This document shows, in pieces, positions 1 to 10,515 of a stretch of DNA of 64,000 bases. The position numbers were made by a program, and so were the translations under genes. Where the stretch lies: positions 1-64,000 of the forward strand of contig JAPPIK010000061.1 in assembly GCA_028820655.1 (NCBI GenBank), read 5' to 3'. Every line of letters begins with the position of its first letter. Within the stretch, counting starts at the first letter, position 1. Under the pieces are notes generated by a model that ran no database searches, was not told the origin of the DNA, and was given only the letters and a program-made list of their open reading frames with translations. This DNA is from Candidatus Poribacteria bacterium (GTDB taxonomy: Bacteria > Poribacteria > WGA-4E > JAJDTR01).

Positions 1-424
1 TTCTAGTCGAAAAGATTACTTATCTAACTGTCTAGTTTTTGGGGGTAATTACACCCTACGGGTCTTGGAGGCACGGGCTCTTGGCGTTTCTTCATGCCTT
101 GAAGACATTTATCAACTAGGATTCACTATGCCTCCACCCATTGGACGGTCAAACTCACATTGTGCGTACGCTCGATTACAGTGCGCGCCCTACAAATGCA
201 TTCGTCAATCAGAATCCATCAACAGAAATGTGCATGTTGCGACGACTGCGGTATGGATTAGTACGAATTTCATTCGCTGGACGTTTCCAGCTGGGATTCC
301 GTTCTTGGCATATTAGAGAGAACTGTCATTTCTTCTTGCACCTTTCGCCAATGCATGCAATGAAACCGTAGACCGGAAACCCTTCATGTATCGTTCGTAG
401 CCCCGATAACCGCGATGTGACAGC
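1..424. other. left-edge non-coding stretch
   Basis: This stretch lies downstream of mfd, which is read leftward. The short open frames here (65-316 and 141-371) have no ribosome-binding site, no recognisable motif and overlap each other. I see no hairpin with a T-tract that could serve as the mfd terminator. Nothing else is supported. Confidence 0.5.
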
Positions 425-3400
425 TTATTTCTCGATCAGGCGCTTCAGAATCGCTTTGACTGCCAACACGAGCGGCTTACCCGCAAGTCCCTGCACATCT
501 GCCATCAATCGTGCGGGAGGCATCAGCCGAAGGTGTCCATCCTGCCGAATAAGTTTAATCAAGCGAGTCGGGTCTACTTGCGACTTTGCATCGTCAAAAG
601 TAATCTTTATCTGTTCATCATCGGCGGCGATGATTTCGATACCCAATTCTTTACTAAGATGCTTCAACTCGGCAATTTCGAGTAACATCTCGACAGGCTC
701 GGGGATTCTTCCGTAACGATCACTTATCTCGGCTTCGAGATCGGTTCGGTCTGCAGCAGTTTCCAGTCCGGCAATTTTCTTATAGAGAGACACTTTCTGC
801 CGACTATCCGGCACATATTTGTCAGGCAGATAAGCTTCGACCGGTAGATTAATGCGTGTTTCAACCGACTCTTCCACCTCCTCACCGGACAAAGATTGCA
901 TCGTTTCATTGAGCAACTTACAATACATTTCGTAGCCGACGGTGGCGATATGGCCATGTTGTTCGGCGCCCAAGATATTTCCGGTACCGCGAATGTCGAG
1001 GTCGCGCAGAGCAATTTTGAATCCAGACCCGAGTTCCGTGAATTCCTCAATAACCCGCAGCCGTTTCTGTGCTCCTTCGGTGATCGCGCGCCCTTGCGGG
1101 TAGAAAAGGAAACCGTAAGCCTGCTGTTGCGCCCGCCCGACGCGTCCGCGTAACTGATAGAGTTGAGCAAGCCCCAATGCATCGGCGCGATTGATGATGA
1201 TCGTGTTGACATTGGGAATATCCAACCCCGATTCGATAATCATCGTACAGACCAATACATCGTACTTGTATTGAACGAAATCCATCATGACCTTTTCAAG
1301 CTGACGCTCGGACATCTGTCCATGACCAACGGCGACTCGGGCTTGGGGAACAAGCTCACGAATGGATTTCGCAATGCTCGCAATACTCTCAACGCGGTTG
1401 TGAACAAAAAAGATCTGCCCGCCGCGTTCCATCTCGCGCAAAATGGCATCCTGGATCACGGCGGAGTCATACTCCAGCACGTATGTCTTGATGGGCAAGC
1501 GGTTTTCGGGCGGAGTGTTAATGACGCTGAAATCACGAATCCCCACAAGTGACATGTGAAGTGTGCGTGGAATTGGCGTGGCCGTCAATGTCAGGACATC
1601 GACGGTCTTTTTGAGTTGCTTTATCTTCTCCTTGTGCTTTACCCCGAAGCGATGTTCTTCGTCTACCACAAGCAAGCCAAGGTCGTGAACTTTGACGTTG
1701 TCGGAGAGCAAACTATGTGTTCCGATCACAATGTCGACGGCGCCCTCGGCCAATCCCCGCTTGACTGTTGCTAATTCTTTTACGGTGCGAAAACGCGTCA
1801 TCATCTCGATTTGGATGGGGAATGGACTAAATCTCTCCACAAACGTGTTATAATGCTGCAACGCAAGAATGGTGGTTGGAACGAGAACAGCGACCTGCTT
1901 CCCATCCATCACCGCTTTGAATGCGGACCGAAGTGCTACTTCTGTTTTGCCGTACCCTACGTCACCGCACACCAATCGATCCATGGGTCGGACGCGTTCC
2001 ATGTCGACCTTTACTTCCTCGATGGCTTTCAACTGATCCGGGGTTTCCTCATAAGGAAACATCGCTTCAAACTCGACCTGCCACGGCACATCCGTGGAGA
2101 ATGGGTGTCCTTCGCCGGATTCACGGATTGCGTAGAGACTCAGGAGTTCGTCGGCCATCAGTTCGATGGATTCTTTGACGCGCGCCTTCCTGCGTTGCCA
2201 CGAAATTCCGCCCATCTTATCAAGCCGAGGCCCCCGCGTTTCCTCGCCTCCGCCACCAATATATTTTTGCACCAAGTCAATCTGATAAGTCGGGACGTAC
2301 AGAATATCGCCAGCCGCATATTTCAGCACCAAAAAATCCTGAGGTTTTCCGTCTATTTCAAGGCGCCGCATCTCCTCATAAATCCCAATACCGTGCGAAA
2401 CATGCACGATGTAGTCTCCTTCTTTGAGATCAATTAGGCTAAGGATTGGCGCCCCTTCCTTGAACGTGGAGTGACGATGCGGCGAACGGCGCTCCCTCCC
2501 GAAGATTTCATGCTCCGACAAAACGGCAATTTTGAGAGATTTGTTCAGAAATCCCTCACTGATGCTGCCAACCCTTACGGTAGTCCGGGAATCGGGGAGA
2601 CCGCGGTCATATAGGATGCCTTGCATTCGCGCTGCCTGTTTCGGCGTTTCCGAAAAGATGTTGACGAAGTAACCCGCGTCGGTCCATTCCTTTATTTGGT
2701 CAATAATCACTTGGTAATTGCCTCGGTAGAGACCGAGGGGTTGCATACTGAAATCAAAAGGCTCTTCGGAACGGGCTTCCGAGAGCGGGGACGAAGATAT
2801 TTTCAGAGTGGGTTGGAGTCTAGACATCACCGTCTCAAACGGAACAAACATCTGCGAGGGTGGCATCATGAATTGATCCAATGCTTTTCGCTTCTCATAT
2901 AACCCGTTTGCCCCTTCAACGATTCGCTCCGCTTCGCGTGCCATCCATGTCGGTTCAAATAGAAGCGTCACGATTTTTCTTGACAGGTATTGGGCAAAAT
3001 CGTTTGCGCACGGATATAGGATTGGGAGCAGCGCTTCAAACCCATCGAGGTTTATTCCGTTCACCAATCGTTCGGTAATCTCTTCAATTTCGTTCCGAAA
3101 CTTTGTGGATTTACTATTTTCTATGAGCAGACGCGCTTGCGACCGCCAAGACCCAATCGCCTCGTCGGTAATCAGCACTTCGCGCATCGGGCTCAACATC
3201 ACCGTTTCCAGTTCCTTGACCGATCGCTGTGAGGTCGGATCAAACACGCGAATTACGTCAACCTCATCGCCGAAAAATTCAAAGCGAATTGGTTCATCAA
3301 AAACAAGCGGGTACACGTCCAGTATATCACCCCTACGCGCAAAATCTCCTTTGACCTCGACTAAATCGGTTCGCTGATAACCGCCATGCACTAACGTCTC

Positions 3401-3898
3401 AACGATTGAATCAGGATCAATCTCATCGCCAACCCTAACGGTAAGAAACGCTGTCTCGAGAATTGGCTTGGGAAGCACTTTATGCATCAGTGCCTTTGTT
3501 GACGTGATGGCAACTGTACGCTTGGCATCCATAAGGCTATGGAGGCAACTCATGCGTTCCGCAACAACTCTTCTTGACGGAGAAACACCATCGTAAATGG
3601 AATTCTGAAGGTCGGGAAAGAACTGGGCGCCATCAAAGCCGTACGACGGCAAATCTTGAGCGACTTTTTCGGCTTCCTGATGCGATGGTAGGACAACTAG
3701 GAAGGACGTCTCGGGAGAGTCTTTTGCCAACGCTGCCAGGAGATAGGCGAGGGATGGCCCATGCACGCCTGTCAGCCAAGGCAGGTCTGTGTAATCTTTT
3801 TCACTCGTTGCTGAATTTCTCTCGGAGTTTTGGAGATGACTTGCGAGAATCTCAATGAGCTTCTGATAGTAATCTGTTTGCTGCAGGAAATCTAACAC
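425..3898 (-). CDS. mfd: transcription-repair coupling factor Mfd
   Basis: Mfd is an ATP-dependent DNA translocase that removes RNA polymerase stalled at lesions and recruits UvrA for nucleotide excision repair. The 1157-residue length is normal for the family. From N to C the protein shows the UvrB-like module, an RNAP-interacting CarD-like domain ([15 protein letters not shown]), an SF2 helicase core with Walker [10 protein letters not shown], a DEEH box ([14 protein letters not shown]), [10 protein letters not shown], the motif VI arginines (QLRGRVGR) and the C-terminal TRCF domain. The start is GTG at 3898, nine bases after the stop of the upstream DUF3108 gene, so the two are probably co-transcribed. 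uvrB lies in the same window at 31.5 kb. The family assignment is certain; the operon is an inference from spacing. Confidence 0.97.
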   Translation of the reverse strand: MLDFLQQTDYYQKLIEILASHLQNSERNSATSEKDYTDLPWLTGVHGPSLAYLLAALAKDSPETSFLVVLPSHQEAEKVAQDLPSYGFDGAQFFPDLQNSIYDGVSPSRRVVAERMSCLHSLMDAKRTVAITSTKALMHKVLPKPILETAFLTVRVGDEIDPDSIVETLVHGGYQRTDLVEVKGDFARRGDILDVYPLVFDEPIRFEFFGDEVDVIRVFDPTSQRSVKELETVMLSPMREVLITDEAIGSWRSQARLLIENSKSTKFRNEIEEITERLVNGINLDGFEALLPILYPCANDFAQYLSRKIVTLLFEPTWMAREAERIVEGANGLYEKRKALDQFMMPPSQMFVPFETVMSRLQPTLKISSSPLSEARSEEPFDFSMQPLGLYRGNYQVIIDQIKEWTDAGYFVNIFSETPKQAARMQGILYDRGLPDSRTTVRVGSISEGFLNKSLKIAVLSEHEIFGRERRSPHRHSTFKEGAPILSLIDLKEGDYIVHVSHGIGIYEEMRRLEIDGKPQDFLVLKYAAGDILYVPTYQIDLVQKYIGGGGEETRGPRLDKMGGISWQRRKARVKESIELMADELLSLYAIRESGEGHPFSTDVPWQVEFEAMFPYEETPDQLKAIEEVKVDMERVRPMDRLVCGDVGYGKTEVALRSAFKAVMDGKQVAVLVPTTILALQHYNTFVERFSPFPIQIEMMTRFRTVKELATVKRGLAEGAVDIVIGTHSLLSDNVKVHDLGLLVVDEEHRFGVKHKEKIKQLKKTVDVLTLTATPIPRTLHMSLVGIRDFSVINTPPENRLPIKTYVLEYDSAVIQDAILREMERGGQIFFVHNRVESIASIAKSIRELVPQARVAVGHGQMSERQLEKVMMDFVQYKYDVLVCTMIIESGLDIPNVNTIIINRADALGLAQLYQLRGRVGRAQQQAYGFLFYPQGRAITEGAQKRLRVIEEFTELGSGFKIALRDLDIRGTGNILGAEQHGHIATVGYEMYCKLLNETMQSLSGEEVEESVETRINLPVEAYLPDKYVPDSRQKVSLYKKIAGLETAADRTDLEAEISDRYGRIPEPVEMLLEIAELKHLSKELGIEIIAADDEQIKITFDDAKSQVDPTRLIKLIRQDGHLRLMPPARLMADVQGLAGKPLVLAVKAILKRLIEK

Positions 3899-3907
3899 GC
3901 CCTCAAC

Positions 3908-4741
3908 CTACTTGGCAAAATCTACGCTTTTTAGTGTACCAACCAATTTACCCCTGCGGGTTTCCGCCTCAATTCGGACCGGGAAACGATGCTCGTCGTT
4001 TGTCAACCATATCAAGTAGCCGTGCGATGTGCGCAATGCAATGGTTTCAACCCTGCCAAGGGCTTCTGTCTTCATCACTTCGCGGCGGTAGGCAGTGAGA
4101 ACAACATCTTGCACCGCATCTTTAATCAATACCGGAAAAGTGTATGTCTGTCCGACTTTAAAATCTTTGGACCGTACAAAATAAACCATTGATAACTCAT
4201 CCTGCGTACCAACCGGCGCCTTTATCCTTTTACAGGCCTCATTTTTCGTGTACTCGGCAGCACCGCCCTCACAGAAAAAGTTGACTCTGACGTGCGCCCT
4301 GTAGCTACGGTCTTCGAGGTTTTTCGAAAATCGAATGGGATAAAATTGATCGGTCGTAATGTAACTCTCTTTTAAATCTTGGAAATGGTAAAACTTTGCA
4401 AACAACGAGTTTGTCCGTGATTCCGATGTCAAACGATAAACATCATGTCCATCAATTGTAGTCCGGTCAACCACCTCCGTCACCTGTTTTCCGGCTGATA
4501 TGCCGGCAATCTTGACGGTATAAGTTAGGATTTCTCCGACTCTAACCGGATATGGCTCGATGTCTGGTGCATCAAGGAGCGACTGTTGTGTAGATGCGCT
4601 CAATCTTAGGCACAACAGCGCGAGACAGGTTAGAACTGAAGCCGCAAAGAATTGGCGCTTCAATGGCACGATTTCGGTGGGATGCAAAATCACAATCTCC
4701 TGAAAAACGGGTGATTTCCTATTGCTATCTATTTGTTGCAT
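3908..4741 (-). CDS. DUF3108 domain exported protein
   Basis: This is a 277-residue protein of the DUF3108 family, predicted to be exported and to form a lipocalin-like beta structure; the molecular role is unknown. Visible features are a basic/hydrophobic segment (KRQFFAASVLTCLALLCLRL) resembling a signal peptide, followed by the typical family opening (PVRVGEILTYTVKIAGISAG) and beta-rich repeats. The signal begins about 28 residues in. A start at the TTG near residue 19, preceded by a GGAG box, therefore looks as likely as the ATG at 4741. It lies immediately upstream of mfd with nine bases between them. The family is recognised from sequence pattern, not from a search. Confidence 0.75.
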   Translation of the reverse strand: MQQIDSNRKSPVFQEIVILHPTEIVPLKRQFFAASVLTCLALLCLRLSASTQQSLLDAPDIEPYPVRVGEILTYTVKIAGISAGKQVTEVVDRTTIDGHDVYRLTSESRTNSLFAKFYHFQDLKESYITTDQFYPIRFSKNLEDRSYRAHVRVNFFCEGGAAEYTKNEACKRIKAPVGTQDELSMVYFVRSKDFKVGQTYTFPVLIKDAVQDVVLTAYRREVMKTEALGRVETIALRTSHGYLIWLTNDEHRFPVRIEAETRRGKLVGTLKSVDFAK

Positions 4742-5555
4742 CCGCGCTGAAATTCTTCGTCATTTTCTTGAATTGGCTGCTCTACCTCCATAGCGCCGAC
4801 CATAAGAACGGTCGGGGGTCAAAGATTGGTAGTAGCACACTACCAAGAAATGCCGCCAGATGAGATTACGGCGTGCGTTATGATTATTGTTTCTCGGGGC
4901 AGGTGGTGCCAATTCAGGATTGTTCCGGTGAGTCTGGTATATCGGGTCAAACGATGCCTAACCATCGGACACTGCAGTCGTGCGGACTTTTGTGAATATT
5001 CCGTCAAGTGTGAAAAAAAGGGCGTTCGATACGGTCAACATACCCATCGGTAGAGCCCGGTTGTGGTGAAACATAAACCTCACACCATGCGAAATTGTAA
5101 GCAATTCCGCGTCGGGTGCCATCGAGTCGCTAGTCTCGCAAATCAAATGTCCCGATTAGCAAGAGGCCCAAAAAAGTCTACCGTAGAAGTATGATCTGTC
5201 TGCACAAAAATGAACAATCCTCCTTCCAATTATGCACGGTCCAGATATTTTATGATCTTTACTTCAGTGAAAACCATTTGCCAGAGAGAAACACTGTGCC
5301 GGACAAACACATGCGTGTTCAATGCCGGGTCAACACTGTGGCATGGAAGGAGTTTGTGAGATCTTTTTGATACCGCTCGGTTGCAATTTTGCCGCAACTT
5401 AGAACGTCTTTGCGTTCAGTTATGTTGACGACTGAAGCAAATGCTCAAGCGCAAAATAATATCATATACAATGACCGTACGCAAGATGAAATTCCTTGCG
5501 ATGACGTGGTTTCTATGACATAATTATGCTCCGAATTTCACTCAAAGGAGAGCAT
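4742..5555. other. intergenic region with small inverted repeats
   Basis: This 0.8-kb stretch separates the leftward DUF3108-mfd pair from rightward genes. It holds two small hairpins, one formed by CGACC/GGTCG near 4798 and one by TTGGTAG/CTACCAA near 4828. The open frames at 4826-5053 and 4958-5146 lack ribosome-binding sites and protein-like composition. I could not identify a well-spaced promoter for either flanking gene. Confidence 0.4.
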
Positions 5556-6113
5556 GTGCTACAGGAACTATTGAAGCAGTTACAACAATTTCTGTCGACC
5601 TCTACGGGAGCGTGGACATTGTTTGGGCTTGTGAGTTTCGTTGTGTTAGCCATAGTCTATCATCGAATGCGGCAGATTCCGGGACTTACCGTCGAGAGTA
5701 TCGAAGATGACACTTGGTTTATCAACCGCGATGATAATCATAGATTGGCGATTGTCGTATCCCTGCATTTGACTAACAAATCCGGTATGCCGATTCGATT
5801 AAGAAATTGCAAATTGAGCGGTTACTCTCCGAAAGAACCACCGTCCGAACTGTTTTTAGAGGGACACGACAAGACAATTCCACTTGAATATCCAAAGCAT
5901 GAACGATTTTCAGTTTCGGAGCATATCATCAATCCGTACACAGAACAGCGCTTCTGGGTTTACTACCAATCAAAGTTGGTCACCATGACCAATATGATTC
6001 GCACGCCGATTATCCTCAAAGACGCCAACCGAAAGCGAAAATCGATTCAATTGGCTATCCCGCGGAATATGCAGCAAATCCTGCTCTACCGCGAGTCTGC
6101 CATGCGCTGGTGA
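5556..6113 (+). CDS. single-pass membrane protein, function unknown
   Basis: I do not recognise this protein. The start chosen is GTG 5556, five bases after AAAGGAG (5544-5550); the in-frame ATG at 5526 lies upstream of that box and has none of its own. The resulting 185 residues begin with a short amphipathic stretch and one transmembrane helix (WTLFGLVSFVVLAIVY), followed by a soluble domain with beta-like segments (VVSLHLTNKSGMPIRLRNCK). Such a layout suggests a membrane-anchored domain with the bulk on one face of the membrane. It precedes the four-gene membrane cluster by 130 bases in the same direction, but nothing shows that they work together. Confidence 0.6.
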   Translation: MLQELLKQLQQFLSTSTGAWTLFGLVSFVVLAIVYHRMRQIPGLTVESIEDDTWFINRDDNHRLAIVVSLHLTNKSGMPIRLRNCKLSGYSPKEPPSELFLEGHDKTIPLEYPKHERFSVSEHIINPYTEQRFWVYYQSKLVTMTNMIRTPIILKDANRKRKSIQLAIPRNMQQILLYRESAMRW

Positions 6114-6245
6114 TTCCATTTCCCAACACCCTATGCAACCGGATGTCCACGGAAGATTAATTGGGTAGATTTTCCCTTGTATTGTCATGTAGGGTGTGAT
6201 AGGCTAATTCTTGATTGGTAGAACGCGAAAGGGCATTAACCTGCA

Positions 6246-7124
6246 ATGATTTCAAAAAAATTGATACTGTTCTTGTTTCTGCTCGCGGTTGTTTTTGGCC
6301 CAAGTTGCACTATAGCGATCGCACAAGAAGCGCCCGCAGACGTGGACACACGATGGTTCCATACCGGCAAAATCTGGATTTTTTTGTCGGTCGTCCTCTT
6401 CTCGTGCGCCATTATCTTTTCAATCTATCGCGCGCGCGGCGGCGGAGACATTTTTATTCGCCGCATCGCAGGTTTGGAGGCGGTGGATGAGGCAATAGGA
6501 CGATCTACGGAGATGGGGCGCCCAATTCTATACATTTTGGGGTTAGGCCAGGTCGGCGACGTTGCAACCATCGCCAGCATGAACATCCTCGGTCAAGTTG
6601 CACGAAAAACCGCTGATTATGAAACGCCGCTTCGCGTGCCGTGCAATGATCCCATTGTACTGAATGTCGTTCGCGAGATGGTGAAGGCGGCTTATCTTGA
6701 TGAAGGACGACCGGATGCGTACAGCGAGGACGATATTTTCTTTGTCACGGAGAGCCAATTCGCCTATGCAGCCGCGGTGGACGGAATGATGGTGCGCGAA
6801 AAGCCTGCAGCCGTATTTTTGCAAGGCACGTTCTATGCCGAATCGCTGATCCTTGCCGAGACGGGGAACTCTGTAGGGGCAATTCAGATTGCGGGCAGCG
6901 ATTCGGATTCTCAGTTACCATTTTTCATCACGGCGTGCGACTATACACTCATTGGCGAGGAACTTTACGCGGCAAGCGCCTATCTGTCTCGCGAACCCAT
7001 GCTGCTTGGAAGCCTGAAAGGTCAAGATTATGGGAAATTTCTGATATTCGCCGGCATAGTGCTTGGTGTGATCTTGGAACTGGTGGGAATCACTTGGGTG
7101 TCAACATTCTTTAAAGAAGTATAG
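6246..7124 (+). CDS. conserved membrane protein, DUF6754-like
   Basis: First gene of a four-gene membrane cluster. The 292-residue protein has an N-terminal hydrophobic segment that could be a signal peptide (LFLFLLAVVFGPSC), a second helix around residues 43-62, a soluble domain of about 190 residues and a C-terminal helix (FLIFAGIVLGVILELVGITW). The soluble part (GRPILYILGLGQVGDVATIA, then VREKPAAVFLQGTFYAES) resembles the family I recall as DUF6754, found in uncultured bacteria; the family number is from memory. No catalytic motif is evident. The gene starts at ATG 6246 and is followed after 24 bases by the next membrane gene. Confidence 0.65.
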   Translation: MISKKLILFLFLLAVVFGPSCTIAIAQEAPADVDTRWFHTGKIWIFLSVVLFSCAIIFSIYRARGGGDIFIRRIAGLEAVDEAIGRSTEMGRPILYILGLGQVGDVATIASMNILGQVARKTADYETPLRVPCNDPIVLNVVREMVKAAYLDEGRPDAYSEDDIFFVTESQFAYAAAVDGMMVREKPAAVFLQGTFYAESLILAETGNSVGAIQIAGSDSDSQLPFFITACDYTLIGEELYAASAYLSREPMLLGSLKGQDYGKFLIFAGIVLGVILELVGITWVSTFFKEV

Positions 7125-7148
7125 TAGTTGGAAATCTGACCACGGATT

Positions 7149-7853
7149 ATGAGACGGCAAGTTCCGCTAATATTGTGTTTCCTATTCGGCATTGTGATGA
7201 TGCTGGTCGAGTTTAGTCCGCACCCTGTTTCCGAAGGACTGCGAGCCGAAGTCATCGAATGGGACCTGATCATTGGCCCATTCGCACTGGTCATTGGCGT
7301 GGTTACGCTTGTGCATACGCACTGGATACGCATAAGGCGTCGGGTTGAACATTGGCAGTACAGCTATTTGGTTTTCATAGGAATGATCGTGATGGTTGCC
7401 TTCGGACTGCCTATGGGCCCGAAGAACGGAGGAAACGAACTACCCAAGTGGCTCGAATGGTTTAAATGGTTTAAAGGTCCGGAGAACGAAGTATTCGTAT
7501 GGTTTTTCGACAATGTTCAAGTGCCGATGGAAGCCACGATGTTCTCCCTGCTTGCATTCTTTATTGCGTCCGCCTCGTACCGAGCGTTCCGCGCCCGCAC
7601 GCTGGAAGCCACACTCCTACTCGCCGCCGCAGTCATCGTAATGATCGGAAATGCGCCCATCGGCGATGTCCTCTGGAACGAGCTAAGCCCTGTAGGGGAA
7701 AACATTCCATCGACCGCGCGGCAGTGGATTTTGGATAATCCGAATCTCTCATCGCGGCGAGGAATCATCCTTGGCGTCAGCCTGGGCGTGATTTCTCAAT
7801 CCATTCGGATTATCTTCGGAATCGAGCGCTCCTATCTGGGAGGAGGGGATTGA
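7149..7853 (+). CDS. six-TM membrane protein of the DUF6754-like cluster
   Basis: A 234-residue polytopic protein with about six hydrophobic helices, for example LILCFLFGIVMMLVEF, GPFALVIGVVTLVHTHW, YLVFIGMIVMVAFGLP, FSLLAFFIASASYRAF, LLLAAAVIVMIGNAPIG and GIILGVSLGVISQSIRIIFG. Between helices 3 and 4 lies a charged loop rich in K, W and G. No transporter signature is recognisable. It sits between the DUF6754-like gene (24 bases before) and the next membrane gene (4 bases after), which supports one transcript and possibly one membrane complex. Function unknown. Confidence 0.65.
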   Translation: MRRQVPLILCFLFGIVMMLVEFSPHPVSEGLRAEVIEWDLIIGPFALVIGVVTLVHTHWIRIRRRVEHWQYSYLVFIGMIVMVAFGLPMGPKNGGNELPKWLEWFKWFKGPENEVFVWFFDNVQVPMEATMFSLLAFFIASASYRAFRARTLEATLLLAAAVIVMIGNAPIGDVLWNELSPVGENIPSTARQWILDNPNLSSRRGIILGVSLGVISQSIRIIFGIERSYLGGGD

Positions 7854-7857
7854 TGCG

Positions 7858-8673
7858 ATGTTGGAAAAATTGATGAGTATTGACCGGCGCATTGTTTTCA
7901 TTCTCGTCGCGATAGCGGTGATTATCCCCACGCTGTTGAACGTCCGCTTTCCTATCACGGTCTCCCAGCCTACACGAAGCGTATATGACTTCATTGATGA
8001 ACTTCCGCCGGACTCCACGATTCTCATGGCATTTGATTATGGACCTTCGTCGTTAGCAGAGCTAGAGCCAATGGCGGCTGCGGTTTTGCGGCACTGTTTC
8101 AGTAAAAATGTGAGAGTGATCGGTATGACATTACTTAACGTTGGCGCCAGGTTGGGTGACAGGGTGATGAGCCAAACCTCGGCGGAGATGGGAGCGGTGG
8201 ATGGAGAGGATTATGTGTTTCTCGGTTTTCGGCCCGGCGGAATATCGGTCATCCTCGGGATGGGGACAGCGATTGACAGCGTATTTAGCGCCGATTATCG
8301 AGGAAAACCGTTATCCGAGATTCCGATGATGCAGGACGTAAAGAATTACGACCACATCGCACTGGTGCTCGATTTGGCTTCGTCGGGGACGCCGAGCACA
8401 TGGATCGCCTATATAAACACCAAATACAAACAACAGGTTGCGGCAGGCGTTACAGGGGTGATGGTCTCGGAACTGTATCCCTTCATACAATCAGGGCAGT
8501 TGGTCGGGCTGATGCCCGGACTGTTGGGAGCAGCCGAATATGAAACGTTAATCGACACGCCTGAAAAAGCAACGGCGGGCATGAGTGTTCAATCGTTTGT
8601 TCATCTACTCATTTTTGTCTTGGTTGTTGTCGGGAATGTTGCCTTCTTCATCCAACGGCGTAGGGCACAATAG
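7858..8673 (+). CDS. membrane-anchored protein of the DUF6754-like cluster
   Basis: A 271-residue protein anchored by one helix at each end (IVFILVAIAVIIPTLLNVRF near residues 12-31 and LLIFVLVVVGNVAFFIQ near the C-terminus), with a soluble alpha/beta domain of about 200 residues between them. That domain contains Rossmann-like beta strands (STILMAFDYGPSSLAELEP, VRVIGMTLLN) and a glycine-rich strand (GGISVILGMGTAI). The anchor layout resembles the first gene of the cluster, though I see no clear sequence similarity. The start ATG 7858 follows an AGGAGG box and lies 4 bases after the previous gene. No enzymatic motif is recognised. Confidence 0.65.
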   Translation: MLEKLMSIDRRIVFILVAIAVIIPTLLNVRFPITVSQPTRSVYDFIDELPPDSTILMAFDYGPSSLAELEPMAAAVLRHCFSKNVRVIGMTLLNVGARLGDRVMSQTSAEMGAVDGEDYVFLGFRPGGISVILGMGTAIDSVFSADYRGKPLSEIPMMQDVKNYDHIALVLDLASSGTPSTWIAYINTKYKQQVAAGVTGVMVSELYPFIQSGQLVGLMPGLLGAAEYETLIDTPEKATAGMSVQSFVHLLIFVLVVVGNVAFFIQRRRAQ

Positions 8674-8685
8674 GAAGTTTATGAG

Positions 8686-9387
8686 GTGGGAACCTTGACA
8701 GACTTAATAACCCTGCTGGTCGATTTTGTGACATCGCATGCTCAAATACTTGGAATCTGGGTTGCCGCATTTTTTACGTTGTGCATTTATAGTTTTCTCT
8801 ATCGTGACAATCCCTTCTACAGATTCGCCGAACATCTCTTTGTAGGGCTTTCAGTGGGTTTTGGCATAGTTATCTCAATCCATCAGGGGTTAATCCCGTT
8901 TGCATGGGATCCGTTCTGGGAAGCTGTCACCAAACGCGAATTCATGGGTCTCCTCAAACTCATCCCGATTGCCATCGGTCTATTGTTCTTCGCCCGTCTT
9001 ATTCCCAAGTATAGCTGGTTAATCCGGTATCCGATTGCCATTCTTATCGGAATCGGTGCGGGACGTGCCATCCCCAATGTTATGGATGCGTTTATCTTTC
9101 GTCAGGTGCACGGCACATTAACGCCGTTCGGAAAAATTCACGCGGGAGAGCTAGGGTTTTTCGCGATTTTCGGTGCTATCTTGATGCTTGTCGGCGTAAT
9201 CTGTACACTGACCTACTTCTTCTTCTCCATTGAACACCGGGGAGTTGTAGGCAGGATTTCGAAGGTTGGAATTATTTTTCTTATGGTGGGATTCGGCTCT
9301 GCGTTTGGCAACACCGTAATGGGGCGTGTGTCACTCTTGATTCAGCGTGTGGATTTTCTACTGAGTGATTGGTTACGCCTCATTTAA
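8686..9387 (+). CDS. six-TM membrane protein, last gene of the cluster
   Basis: A 233-residue polytopic protein with about six helices (for example ILGIWVAAFFTLCIYSFLY, LFVGLSVGFGIVISIH, IPIAIGLLFFARLI, IAILIGIGAGRAIP, FAIFGAILMLVGVICTLTYF and IIFLMVGFGSAFG). Two starts are possible: GTG 8686, or TTG 8695, which follows GAGGTG by 4 bases. It lies 12 bases after the preceding membrane-anchored gene. The gene order (soluble-loop protein, six-TM, soluble-loop protein, six-TM) suggests two pairs of an integral and an anchored subunit. The function is not known to me. Confidence 0.65.
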   Translation: MGTLTDLITLLVDFVTSHAQILGIWVAAFFTLCIYSFLYRDNPFYRFAEHLFVGLSVGFGIVISIHQGLIPFAWDPFWEAVTKREFMGLLKLIPIAIGLLFFARLIPKYSWLIRYPIAILIGIGAGRAIPNVMDAFIFRQVHGTLTPFGKIHAGELGFFAIFGAILMLVGVICTLTYFFFSIEHRGVVGRISKVGIIFLMVGFGSAFGNTVMGRVSLLIQRVDFLLSDWLRLI

Positions 9388-9798
9388 TCATTTTCAAGGG
9401 TGTGCCTACCGGTGATCGAAGTGGCAAATAGTTGTTCTTTACTGCCCCGTAGGGACTTTCTACCGCATCCGAATCTCTATCAAGATTTTCTACGGAGATT
9501 TTTCCGGGTAGTCCACGCGACGGTGGCGTTCAAACGTCCATTCAATCACACAGAAGCCAAGGATGGGTAGTTTTTGTAGGGTATTGCCGTATCTTCAGTC
9601 TTTGATTTCCTCTCTCCTCTCTTCGTTTCCAGACAAAACTCTCCCTCTCTATATTCCTATTTGAAAAAGTCATCTTCAGATTTTGACTCTGACGGTTTCA
9701 TACCGTTGGGTCGGAACCGTCAAGGTGGCGCCTGACAGCCACGGGACGGTTAGAGGTGCGTCGAACTTGATTTGTGCGGCCTCTCTCGAAACCGAAAC
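9388..9798. other. intergenic stretch without a recognised gene
   Basis: About 410 bases between the rightward membrane cluster and the leftward lipoprotein gene. It contains one hairpin-capable segment (GACGGTT ... AACCGTC, about 9690-9721) without a T-tract. No open frame with a ribosome-binding site was found. Confidence 0.4.
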
Positions 9799-9832
9799 AA
9801 AAAAGGGCAACGCGACATGCAACGCGTTGCCC
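9799..9832 (-). terminator. intrinsic terminator of the Ig-like lipoprotein gene
   Basis: The arms GGGCAACGCG (9805-9814) and CGCGTTGCCC (9823-9832) form a perfect 10-bp stem with an 8-base loop. Read on the minus strand it is followed by six T residues (9804-9799). It lies about 45 bases beyond the stop of the leftward lipoprotein gene, the expected place for a rho-independent terminator. Confidence 0.85.
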
Positions 9833-9876
9833 TAAGAATTGAATTCTCACTGAAAAGAGTGAGGCGAGATTACACC

Positions 9877-10515
9877 TTACTCTTTTGCCTTGGTGGTGAA
9901 CTCGACCTTGAACTCAGCCTTATTGCCTGCCGCATCGGTAACATTGAGCACGACTACATAGGTCACCGAGTTTGCGAGTTCTTTTCCTGCAACCGGGGTA
10001 AGTTCGGCATTCTGGCCCGTGACCGCACCTTGCCATCCGGCAGACGTATTGTCCTCAAAGTTCAACTCGGCGGTACCAGTAACTGTCTCGTCAAAGGTAA
10101 TCTGAATCTTGTCCGCGTTTAGCGGACCGGGATCCACATCCTTGGCGCCGTTGGTTACGTTACCACCGGTGATCTTCGGCGGATCGGTGTCGGGGGCTTG
10201 AAGCGTATAGTTGAAAGTAACCGGGCCACCGGCCGACCCATCTTTGTTCGTCCAAGTTACGCTCAGATTCGCGGCTGCCGGAATCTTCCAGTTTTTCCCG
10301 GCGCCCGTGGCGCCTGCCACAGCATCGACTGCCTGATCGAGGGTAAGGGTGATTTCGGCATTTGACGGAACCGTGGACCCACTCGGCGGATCAGCGGTAA
10401 CGGTCGTAGCTGACGGCGGGGCTTCCGGTCCCGTATCGCCGCCACCGCACCCCACTACGTAGGTAACCAACATCGCAGTCATTACCAAAGCTAAGGTTCG
10501 AAAGAGCTTGTGCAT
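9877..10515 (-). CDS. lipoprotein with bacterial Ig-like domains
   Basis: A 212-residue secreted lipoprotein. The start used is ATG 10515, preceded by AAAGGAG; the longer frame from 10551 adds residues encoded across that box. The signal peptide (LFRTLALVMTAMLVTYVVGC) ends in a lipobox-like sequence with a cysteine, followed by a Gly/Pro/Ser/Thr-rich linker and two beta-sandwich repeats of the SbsA Ig-like type (PPSGSTVPSNAEITLTLDQA; PLNADKIQITFDETVTG). Such domains usually serve in surface adhesion or protein spacing. The gene has its own promoter about 230 bases upstream and its own terminator, so it is probably monocistronic. Confidence 0.8.
   Translation of the reverse strand: MHKLFRTLALVMTAMLVTYVVGCGGGDTGPEAPPSATTVTADPPSGSTVPSNAEITLTLDQAVDAVAGATGAGKNWKIPAAANLSVTWTNKDGSAGGPVTFNYTLQAPDTDPPKITGGNVTNGAKDVDPGPLNADKIQITFDETVTGTAELNFEDNTSAGWQGAVTGQNAELTPVAGKELANSVTYVVVLNVTDAAGNKAEFKVEFTTKAKE

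Noticed and set aside
65-371. Two overlapping small frames at the left edge
   Set aside because: They overlap in different frames without ribosome-binding sites and have no recognisable motif.
4826-5146. Small frames in the DUF3108 upstream spacer
   Set aside because: They overlap on opposite strands with no start signals, and the composition is not protein-like.
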